From JBIIUJ01 sp044340025 (GTDB taxonomy: Bacteria > Pseudomonadota > Alphaproteobacteria > Caulobacterales > Aquidulcibacteraceae), in contig JBIIUJ010000137.1 of the NCBI GenBank assembly GCA_044340025.1, positions 1-6,395 of the forward strand: a stretch of DNA of 6,395 bases, given 5' to 3'. The translations under genes were made by a program, and so were the position numbers. How positions within the stretch are numbered: the first letter of the stretch is position 1; the number at the start of each line of letters is the position of its first letter. Below, piece after piece: positions 1 to 5,885 of the stretch. The notes under the pieces are model-generated. The model was not told the DNA's origin and made no database searches. It worked only from the letters and a program-made list of their open reading frames with translations.

Positions 1-8
1 GCGACTTG

Positions 9-97
9 CGTCGCCCTCGCGCTGGCGAGGGCCCAGTGGGTAACGCGGCGCTCCTGGTCTCCTGGTCTCCTGGGCCCTCGCCTGCGCGAGGGCGACG
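9..97. repeat. Large inverted repeat made of two hairpin units (REP/BIME-like)
   Basis: The left arm 9-36 is complementary to the right arm 70-97 over 28 positions with a single T/T mismatch (23 against 83), around a 33-base loop. Each arm is also a hairpin by itself: GCCCTCGC and GCGAGGGC are separated by 4 bases at 13-32 and again at 74-93, with different loops (gctg and ctgc). The element lies 53 bases past the lpdA stop codon, so it could end or stabilise that transcript, but no T-run follows it on either strand and it is not a canonical intrinsic terminator. Intergenic palindromic units arranged this way are typical of REP/BIME-type elements; assignment to such a family is inference. Confidence 0.85.
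51..74. repeat. Three tandem 8-base units in the loop of the inverted repeat
   Basis: The unit CTCCTGGT occurs at 51-58 and 59-66, and a third copy at 67-74 ends in G instead of T. The third copy runs into the right arm of the inverted repeat. Eight-base units are not a multiple of three and no gene covers them. The most likely origin is replication slippage within a repeated intergenic element. This is far too short and spacer-free to be a CRISPR array. Confidence 0.8.
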
Positions 98-149
98 GCG
101 TGTCTGTACGCATCGGTTCTGACGCGCCCAAGTCCAGATATGAGCCCCC

Positions 150-1562
<1,413 letters not shown>

Positions 1563-1570
1563 GGTCTGGG

Positions 1571-1642
1571 CTCCCCTGCAGATCGCAGCCGCCACACTAG
1601 CTGCTTCGGCAAAGCCCTGTCACAGCCGAAATCGCAGGGGAG
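1571..1642 (-). promoter_or_regulatory. Leader of lpdA with possible RBS-sequestering fold
   Basis: On the minus strand the lpdA Shine-Dalgarno sequence GGGGAG (1571-1576) is part of GCAGGGGAG (1571-1579). This is perfectly complementary to CTCCCCTGC (1634-1642), which begins 5 bases past the lolA stop codon. Between them is a second inverted repeat, TTCGGC/GCCGAA (1625-1630 with 1605-1610, 14-base loop). Folding would bury the lpdA ribosome binding site. The same interval has a weak promoter-like pair, GTGACA (1618-1623) and TAGTGT (1594-1599), 18 bases apart. The pairing is seen in the sequence; any regulatory role is inference. Confidence 0.4.
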
Positions 1643-1647
1643 ATTTC

Positions 1648-2211
1648 CTAGCTGCGCCGGGGGCCGGTGATTGCCTCGCGCAGCGCAAAAAGCGTGGGGT
1701 CGAGGCTGGCTGGCGTCTGGGCGGTTTCCAGACGGACGGTGGTGGTGCGGCCCTGGCCGTCGAGAATGGTCCATTGTTTCAGCGCCATGGCGGCGTCAAA
1801 GCCCAGCGTCAGCTCGCCCTCGGCCTGCCCGGCGCGGTCGCGCAGCGCCAGGAGCGTCAGCCCGTCGCGCCGCTCGGCCCGGATCGGTCGGGCGTCGCGC
1901 CCCACATCAATCCGGTCCTTCAGGATGAAATAGAGCGGGGTTGCGCGAAGCGCCGCGCGGTCTGTGGTCTTCAGGTCGCGGTCGCGCACCAGCACCTTGC
2001 CCGGCCGCTGAAGCCAATAGGCGCCGCGCGTCTCGCGCCCGCTGGGATTGACCTGAACGAACCGCCCCTGAAGCCGGCGCACGGCGTTGAGCGCCTGGCT
2101 GGCGGCCGTCGCGGTCTGGGCGAGCGGCAGATCCTGGGCGAACGCGGCGCCGGGCGCGCCAAGGGTCGCCAGAAGCCCGCCAAGCAGAAGGCGGCGATCG
2201 GGACTGTCCAT
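1648..2211 (-). CDS. lolA: LolA-family outer-membrane lipoprotein carrier, with apparent internal deletion
   Basis: LolA is the periplasmic chaperone that takes lipoproteins from LolCDE to the outer membrane. Here 187 residues begin with a signal peptide: R6-R7, a hydrophobic stretch L8-L17 and a likely cut after AFA (residues 23-25). The RRLLLGG start is Tat-like as well as Sec-compatible. The family pattern is recognisable in LQGRFVQ (47-53), GAYWLQRPGK (63-72), DRDLKTTDR (77-85) and the later LRDRAGQAEGELTL and KQWTILDGQGRTTTV segments. Family members I recall carry about 19 more residues between RPGK and the V-x-V-x-DR-x-L segment, an RFEYDPPSPLLIVADG-like stretch; here K72 is followed directly by V73. 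The reading frame continues, so this is not a frameshift. The gene starts 22 bases after the DUF3108 stop codon and probably shares its transcript. The ftsK neighbour common for alphaproteobacterial lolA is not in this window, so a divergent paralogue is possible. Confidence 0.85.
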   Translation of the reverse strand: MDSPDRRLLLGGLLATLGAPGAAFAQDLPLAQTATAASQALNAVRRLQGRFVQVNPSGRETRGAYWLQRPGKVLVRDRDLKTTDRAALRATPLYFILKDRIDVGRDARPIRAERRDGLTLLALRDRAGQAEGELTLGFDAAMALKQWTILDGQGRTTTVRLETAQTPASLDPTLFALREAITGPRRS

Positions 2212-2220
2212 CGGCATCAG

Positions 2221-2227
2221 CCTTCCT
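2221..2227 (-). promoter_or_regulatory. Ribosome binding site of lolA, decides the start
   Basis: The minus strand reads AGGAAGG here. It is 9 bases from the ATG at 2211 but only 3 from an in-frame ATG at 2217, so the inner start giving MDSPDRR is preferred over MPMDSPDRR. The site lies between the DUF3108 stop codon (2234-2236) and lolA, as expected for translation from a shared message. Confidence 0.7.
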
Positions 2228-2233
2228 GTGTTC

Positions 2234-3049
2234 TCAGCTCTGGGTCACGCGCACGCGCTGGGCGGTCAGCACCGCGCTCACCACCGCATTGCCGCCCGTC
2301 ATGCGCACCGGCACTGAAACCCCGGAATTGCTCACATCGGCAAGCCAGATCGTCACCGCATGGCGCGCGCCTGGCTCATCAAAGCCCGCGACCGCCACAT
2401 ATTGCCCGCGGCAGCGCACCGCCGGCCCGCGATAGCCCGGCACCGAGACCGTGGTCTGGCCGTCATAGCTGGTGCGGATGTCATAGCGGCGCTTGCCGTC
2501 GAAGATGCGCACCATGCCGCCGCAGGGCTGGCCCCGGTCGCGCCCGGTGACGAGAGAGAGTTCCAGCAGGCCGGTCAGGGGATCCACGCTCTGGCGCTTT
2601 TCTGTATCGCTCGCCGGCGGGCTGCCCATGGAGCCCCAGCGCGGCGCCACGTCGACGCTGACCGGGTTGGCGGCGAAGTCGATCCCGATTCGGCGCTTCT
2701 TGCCGCTCGATTCCTGGCTGAGATAGCTGCGCGGGCGCAGCATCCCCTCGCTCACCGCCCCGGAGACCGTGACGCGGCCGGCCTCGTTGCGATCGTTGGC
2801 GAAGCCCGAGGAGCGATAATCCGCCTGAACGCTATAGGCATCATCTTCAAGCGTGGCGCGCATCGTGCCGCGCGCCAGTTCGAAGGGGATGCCCAGAAGG
2901 CGCGCATCCGCCTTCAGCTGCACTTCGATCTGTTTGGTCTGGCCAGGCGCGATCTGGTCGAACACCGAGGCGGCTGGCGCTTGGGCGGTGGCGGGCGCAG
3001 CCAGAAGGGCGAGCGCGGCAAAGCCGGACAGGAGAACAGGGCGTGTCAT
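2234..3049 (-). CDS. DUF3108-family periplasmic protein of unknown function
   Basis: The 271-residue protein begins with a clear Sec signal peptide: R3, a hydrophobic core V5-A18 and a likely cut after ATA (20-22). The mature part looks like an all-beta DUF3108 protein. It has an IPFELARGTMRATL segment early on, then AYSVQADYRSSG with alternating polar/apolar residues, the segment VDPLTGLLELSL (155-166), a FDGKRRYDIR strand (183-192) and a GQYVAVAGF strand (215-223). Two cysteines, C176 (PCGG) and C213 (VRCRG), may form a periplasmic disulfide. The family has no established biochemical role. Cotranscription with lolA suggests envelope work but does not prove it. The start at 3049 is fixed by the signal peptide; only GGGGG two bases before the ATG resembles a Shine-Dalgarno sequence. 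The frame stays open far upstream, to 4405, but that stretch is antisense to the CoA-transferase and lacks family features. Confidence 0.85.
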   Translation of the reverse strand: MTRPVLLSGFAALALLAAPATAQAPAASVFDQIAPGQTKQIEVQLKADARLLGIPFELARGTMRATLEDDAYSVQADYRSSGFANDRNEAGRVTVSGAVSEGMLRPRSYLSQESSGKKRRIGIDFAANPVSVDVAPRWGSMGSPPASDTEKRQSVDPLTGLLELSLVTGRDRGQPCGGMVRIFDGKRRYDIRTSYDGQTTVSVPGYRGPAVRCRGQYVAVAGFDEPGARHAVTIWLADVSNSGVSVPVRMTGGNAVVSAVLTAQRVRVTQS

Positions 3050-3157
3050 GGCCCCCGTTTTAGGCGAGCAGAGGTGAACGCGCCATGAGCGCCAGCTTAC
3101 GAGCGCGTTAGGAAGCCGGCTTGCCTGCCCGCCCCGGAGGCGTCTAGCAGGGCAGCC
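3050..3157. promoter_or_regulatory. Divergent spacer between the DUF3108 gene and the CoA-transferase
   Basis: Transcription of both neighbours must start in or near these 108 bases. On the minus strand TAAAAC (3057-3062) lies exactly 7 bases before the DUF3108 ATG, a -10-like placement that would give a leaderless message; no matching -35 is visible. A perfect 10-base palindrome AAGCCGGCTT is at 3113-3122, 35 bases before the CoA-transferase ATG. On the plus strand AGGG ends 5 bases before that ATG, and a stronger GGAGG lies too far away, 17 bases upstream. I see no convincing rightward -35/-10 pair. Confidence 0.4.
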
Positions 3158-4318
3158 ATGAAACTCTCCGGTCTCAAGGTTCTCGATCTGTCGCTCTTCC
3201 TGCCGGGCCCGATGCTCACGCTCGCGCTGGCCGATCATGGGGCGGAGGTCATCAAGATCGAGCCGAAGGGGGAGGGCGAGCCCAACCGCCACATCGGCTA
3301 TGAGAAGGGCGGCGCCAGCGTCTGGTTCCGCAACACCCATCGCGGCAAGAAGAGCCTGACGCTCGATCTGAAGGCCGCCGAAGGCAAGGCCGTCTTCATG
3401 GCGCTCGCGGCCGAGGCCGACGTGATCGTGGAAGCGTTCCGCCCGGGCGTCGTGGACCGGCTGGGCGTGGGTTATGAGGCGGTGCGGGCTGTCAATCCGG
3501 GCGTGGTCTATGCCTCGCTCTCGGCGTTCGGCCAGACCGGGCGCTATCGCGACCGGCCGGCCCATGACGTGGCGGTGGAGGCGCTCGCCGGCGTGGTGAG
3601 CCTGAACGAGGGTCAGGATCGCCGGCCCGCCATGCCGCATGTGCCGATCGCGGACGCCTTCGCCTCCTATGCGGGGCTTGCCGGCGTGCTGATGGCGCTC
3701 TTGCGCCGGGCCGAGACGGGGCAGGGCGACTATCTCGATATCGCCATGTTCGACGCCACGATCCAGTGGACGCCCAATGTCACCGGCCGGATCTTCGCCA
3801 CCGGCCAGCCCCATGTGGTGAAGGATGAGCGCTCCTGGGGCGGCAATGCGATGTTCAGCCTCTATCAGACCGCAGACGATCAATGGATCGTGCTCGGCGG
3901 CTCGGAACTGAAGTTCGCGCGCAATCTTCTGGCCGCCGTCGACCGGCTGGACCTGCTCGATTATGCAGCCTTGCCGCCCGGCCCGGGCCAGGAGCCGCTG
4001 CGCGCCTTCTTCCGCGACCTGTTCGCCACCCGAACGCGCGCCGACTGGGAGGCGTGGTTTGCCGACAAGGACGTCTGCTTCGCCCCGGTGCGCACCCTGA
4101 AAGAGGCGTTCGAGGATCCCCATGTGCGCGAGCGCGGGCTTCTGGGCGCGGATGCGGACGGCAACGAGATCGTCGGCACGCCGATCCTGTTTCGCAACGA
4201 GCCTGCCCGGATCGATCCGGCCATCCCCGCCCAGGGCGCCGATGGCCCCGCCATTCTCGCCCGTCTTGGCTATGGCGCCGAGGAGATCGCCGCCCTTCAG
4301 GCCAAAGGCGTCATCTAG
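3158..4318 (+). CDS. Class III CoA-transferase (CaiB/BaiF, formyl-CoA transferase family)
   Basis: Class III CoA-transferases move CoA between carboxylic acids through an aspartyl-CoA thioester, without a ping-pong release step. The 386-residue length is standard. The N-terminal pattern GLKVLDLSLFLPGPMLTLAL (residues 5-24), then LADHGAEVIKIEP (24-36), the RGKKSLTLDLK segment (62-72), VIVEAFRPGVVDRLG (89-103) and YASLSAFGQTG (118-128) are all family signatures. The candidate catalytic aspartate is D166 in VPIADAFAS, before a helix running into GVLMALLRR. The small-domain segment with W-x-A-W-F and the CFAPV motif follows towards the C-terminus. Substrates cannot be read from the sequence: related enzymes act on formate/oxalate, carnitine, 2-methylacyl-CoA (racemases) or succinate. 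An acyl-CoA dehydrogenase-like gene in the window hints at acyl-CoA degradation, but it is 1.6 kb away and not cotranscribed. No Shine-Dalgarno is strong. The stop codon faces the tspO stop codon 4 bases away. Confidence 0.93.
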   Translation: MKLSGLKVLDLSLFLPGPMLTLALADHGAEVIKIEPKGEGEPNRHIGYEKGGASVWFRNTHRGKKSLTLDLKAAEGKAVFMALAAEADVIVEAFRPGVVDRLGVGYEAVRAVNPGVVYASLSAFGQTGRYRDRPAHDVAVEALAGVVSLNEGQDRRPAMPHVPIADAFASYAGLAGVLMALLRRAETGQGDYLDIAMFDATIQWTPNVTGRIFATGQPHVVKDERSWGGNAMFSLYQTADDQWIVLGGSELKFARNLLAAVDRLDLLDYAALPPGPGQEPLRAFFRDLFATRTRADWEAWFADKDVCFAPVRTLKEAFEDPHVRERGLLGADADGNEIVGTPILFRNEPARIDPAIPAQGADGPAILARLGYGAEEIAALQAKGVI

Positions 4319-4322
4319 GGCG

Positions 4323-4793
4323 TCATCCGGCGGCCGCCGGATTCCGGCGCAGGATCGACAGGTTGAGCGCAAACGCCACCGTAACCCAGACGAGATAGGG
4401 CGCAATCAGGCCCGCCGCGACCGGGCTGTGGGCGGCGTAGACGCTCAGGAGCAGCGCGGTCGAAAGCCAGAGCGCGCCGGCCTCCCACAGCGCCAGCCGG
4501 ATCCGCTTCAGCCCGAAGAACACCCAGGACCAGCCTGCATTGAGCAGGAGATTCAGCGTCAGCGCTGCATAGGCGGCGATCCCGGACCAGCCGGCCTCGC
4601 GCCAGACCAGCCAGCTCGCCACCGCGATCGCCAGATAGAGCAGGCTCCAGACGACGGGAAAGACCCAGTCTTTCGGCGTCCAGCCGGGCTTGGCGAGCGC
4701 GCGATACCACTGGTCCGGCCGGAATATTCCGCCGGTCGAGGCTGCGGCGAACACCATCGCCAGAAAAGCCGCCAGGGCGGGAAGCGCGTCCAT
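4323..4793 (-). CDS. tspO: TspO/MBR-family tryptophan-rich sensory protein
   Basis: TspO proteins are five-helix membrane proteins that bind porphyrins, haem or cholesterol and affect tetrapyrrole-linked and stress-linked regulation. The 156 residues match that size. Helix 1 runs about residues 3-22. The family loop KPGWTP (35-40), DWVFPVVWSLLY (42-53) and LVW (62-64) follows. Helix 3 carries the N-x-x-W motif in LLLNAGWSWVFFG, and the last helix carries PYLVW-x-x-x-A-x-x-LN. The pattern closely resembles Rhodobacter sphaeroides TspO as I remember it, except that the usual second proline of W-x-P-P is K41 here. No photosynthesis genes are near, so a role in oxygen or tetrapyrrole stress is only a family-level guess. 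The gene follows the response regulator by 47 bases, and the two may be cotranscribed. It has no Shine-Dalgarno sequence; a -10-like element 7 bases before the ATG would fit a leaderless message. Its last codons lie in a perfect palindrome. Confidence 0.93.
   Translation of the reverse strand: MDALPALAAFLAMVFAAASTGGIFRPDQWYRALAKPGWTPKDWVFPVVWSLLYLAIAVASWLVWREAGWSGIAAYAALTLNLLLNAGWSWVFFGLKRIRLALWEAGALWLSTALLLSVYAAHSPVAAGLIAPYLVWVTVAFALNLSILRRNPAAAG
4325..4342. terminator. 18-base perfect palindrome at the convergent gene ends
   Basis: The sequence from 4325 to 4342 equals its own reverse complement. It can fold as ATCCGGC/GCCGGAT around a GGCC tetraloop on either strand. It sits inside the last codons of tspO and begins 7 bases after the CoA-transferase stop codon, the only place a shared terminator could fit given the 4-base gap. 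No T-run follows on either side, so it is not a textbook intrinsic terminator. A 9-base direct repeat GGCGTCATC (4307-4315 and 4319-4327) abuts it. Confidence 0.4.
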
Positions 4794-4800
4794 GCGCTCA

Positions 4801-4815
4801 AAGATAAGCCGGCTT
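4801..4815 (-). promoter_or_regulatory. -10-like element and palindrome directly upstream of tspO
   Basis: The minus strand reads AAGCCGGCTT (4815-4806) running straight into TATCTT (4806-4801), which lies 7 bases before the tspO ATG. TATCTT matches TATAAT at 4 of 6 positions and no good -35 is 16-18 bases upstream. The spacing would put the transcript start at the ATG. The same palindrome, extended by GC on one side to 12 identical bases, occurs in the spacer at 3113-3124. An operator overlapping a promoter is one reading. Confidence 0.35.
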
Positions 4816-4833
4816 GCGTCTTGCGCCAGACGC
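4816..4833. repeat. Short stem-loop between response regulator and tspO
   Basis: GCGTCT (4816-4821) and AGACGC (4828-4833) form a perfect 6-base stem with a 6-base loop, 7 bases past the response-regulator stop codon. No T-run follows on the minus strand, so termination would be weak or absent. The hairpin may partly separate the two genes' expression. Confidence 0.4.
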
Positions 4834-4840
4834 GCCGTGC

Positions 4841-5737
4841 TCAGGCGGCGCTGGTGCGCAGGCGCTTGGCGACGACCTGTTCGAGGCCCAGCGCCACATG
4901 ATCGCGCGTCTCGTGCTCGGATTGCGGGGTGACCATCAGCCGCTCGATCGCGCCGAGATGGGTTTCCACGACGTCTGCGGCGAGGTCTGGCGTGCGCCCG
5001 ACCGCGTCAAGATAGCGGATCAGCGAGACGGCCGCGCGCAGCATCTCCTTGTCGCCCAGCTCTGCGGCGACGGCCTGGACCTCGAGCGTCGCCATGTAGA
5101 TCGGGCGCGCCACGATCGTGCGGCCTTCGCGCAGCTGTGCGGCGAAGCCGCGGATCCGGTGCAGCGCGACCGTCATCATGTCGCGCAGCGCCATTGCGTC
5201 TTCCGATGTCTCGACCACTTCCAGGGGTTCGTTGGCGCGCCGGCGCGGACCCAGATAGTCGGAGCGCTGAACGCGCCGCCGGCACGGGCCGACATAGACA
5301 GGCGTGTCGATGAAGGGGCGCGGATTTTCGATCGATTTCTTCATCCGCTCGAACACGCCGCGCAGCGTGACCGGCTTGACGAGGATTTCATCCACCCCGG
5401 CCTGAAGCGCGCTTTCCACCTGGCTGCGGCGGTTGTTGCTCGTGACCAGGATGATGGGCACCGCCCGATTGGGCAGAATGCGCGAACGCCGGATGGCGCG
5501 CGTCATCTCCAGACCGTCCATGTCCGGCATCATCCAGTCGGCCAGCACCACATCGGGCCGGAAGGAGCGGATGTCCTCGATCCCCTCTTCGCCATTGGCG
5601 GCGGTGAAGATCGAGCACACGCCGATGCTGCGCAGAATCTCGGTAAGCAACGCGCGGAAGAACGGCTGATCATCGACCACCAGGACCGATGTCTGCTCCG
5701 GTACAAAGCGCTTGCTGGGTGCGTTTTCGCCCGCCAC
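4841..5737 (-). CDS. Response regulator: CheY-like receiver plus uncharacterised helical C-terminal region
   Basis: Residues 17-135 form a receiver domain with the full phosphorylation set: acidic pair D22/D23, phospho-acceptor D67 in VLADWMMPDMDG, T99 in the ILVTSNN switch and K121 in ILVKPV. The protein should therefore be phosphorylated by a histidine kinase, none of which is visible here. A basic linker repeats the pattern Y-x-GP with RRR twice (YVGPCRRR 148-155, YLGPRRR 161-167). Residues about 172-298 are predicted to be mostly helical, without a helix-turn-helix, GGDEF, EAL, HD-GYP or kinase motif that I recognise. The output is unknown; it is more likely protein-protein signalling than DNA binding. 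Translation starts at GTG 5737, supported by AGAGGAG 6 bases upstream. tspO follows 47 bases downstream. A CtrA-like box lies about 40 bases upstream of the start. Confidence 0.92.
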   Translation of the reverse strand: MAGENAPSKRFVPEQTSVLVVDDQPFFRALLTEILRSIGVCSIFTAANGEEGIEDIRSFRPDVVLADWMMPDMDGLEMTRAIRRSRILPNRAVPIILVTSNNRRSQVESALQAGVDEILVKPVTLRGVFERMKKSIENPRPFIDTPVYVGPCRRRVQRSDYLGPRRRANEPLEVVETSEDAMALRDMMTVALHRIRGFAAQLREGRTIVARPIYMATLEVQAVAAELGDKEMLRAAVSLIRYLDAVGRTPDLAADVVETHLGAIERLMVTPQSEHETRDHVALGLEQVVAKRLRTSAA

Positions 5738-5743
5738 GACTTG

Positions 5744-5750
5744 CTCCTCT
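5744..5750 (-). promoter_or_regulatory. Ribosome binding site supporting a GTG start
   Basis: The minus strand reads AGAGGAG, 6 bases before the GTG at 5737. This is the strongest Shine-Dalgarno sequence on the minus strand of the window, and it fixes the non-ATG start of the response regulator. Confidence 0.8.
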
Positions 5751-5769
5751 GAACTTAGAGCCTACCCCA

Positions 5770-5800
5770 GCCGCGCTTAAGGCCGCCTAAACGCCGCGCT
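5770..5800. repeat. Pair of 8-base direct repeats in the divergent spacer
   Basis: GCCGCGCT occurs at 5770-5777 and 5793-5800, a 23-base period (roughly two helical turns). The CtrA-like box lies between and slightly overlaps the first copy. At this base composition a pair of 8-mers may be chance. Confidence 0.35.
5777..5792. promoter_or_regulatory. CtrA-box-like sequence upstream of the response regulator
   Basis: The plus strand reads TTAA (5777-5780), seven bases, then TAAAC (5788-5792), which matches the Caulobacter-type consensus TTAA-N7-TTAAC at all but one base. AT-rich half-sites are rare in this GC-rich DNA. It lies 40-55 bases upstream of the response-regulator start and about 94 bases upstream of the rightward gene. 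I could not place a sound -10 relative to it: the one at a 17-base spacing (5752-5757) would put the transcript start on the Shine-Dalgarno sequence. Confidence 0.35.
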
Positions 5801-5825
5801 CGCCGGAAAGTGGAATGGTCTTGCG

Positions 5826-5842
5826 TAAAATCGGCCTATATG
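5826..5842 (+). promoter_or_regulatory. AT-rich -10-like elements before the rightward gene
   Basis: TAAAAT (5826-5831) and TATATG (5837-5842) are the only -10-like hexamers in the spacer on this strand, 43-59 bases before the ATG at 5886. Neither has a TTGACA-like partner at the right distance; TTGCGT (5821-5826) is too close. This is a location guess for the promoter, not an identification. Confidence 0.25.
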
Positions 5843-5885
5843 TTGCAGCCGCGAAAGAGTTTTGCCGCTGTTGTTGGAGTTGACC

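Noticed and set aside
1..100. CRISPR array or IS terminal inverted repeats at the left end
   Set aside because: There are no spacers between regular repeats, no transposase, and the arms enclose only 33 bases. A REP-like palindromic element fits better.
1563..1595. Longer lpdA start adding 11 residues
   Set aside because: The extra residues do not resemble the E3 N-terminus and the strong Shine-Dalgarno sequence serves the ATG at 1562.
3060..3086. Eight-codon upstream frame (MARSPLLA) before the DUF3108 gene
   Set aside because: It has no ribosome binding site and no attenuation-type codon pattern; a frame this short is expected by chance.
3050..4405. Long upstream extension of the DUF3108 frame on the minus strand
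   Set aside because: It is antisense to the well-supported CoA-transferase, has no family motifs, and the true start at 3049 begins a clear signal peptide. Long open antisense frames are expected at this GC content.
4559..4801. TTG-started minus-strand frame overlapping tspO
   Set aside because: It is in another frame over the tspO helices and has no family features.
4841..5752. Conventional promoter for the response regulator using 5775-5780 and 5752-5757
   Set aside because: The pair has correct 17-base spacing but would start transcription on the Shine-Dalgarno sequence, and both hexamers match only 3 of 6 positions.
5811..5825. Sigma-54-like promoter (TGG ... TTGC)
   Set aside because: Only 9 bases lie between the GG and GC elements; sigma-54 promoters need 10, and this spacing is strict.
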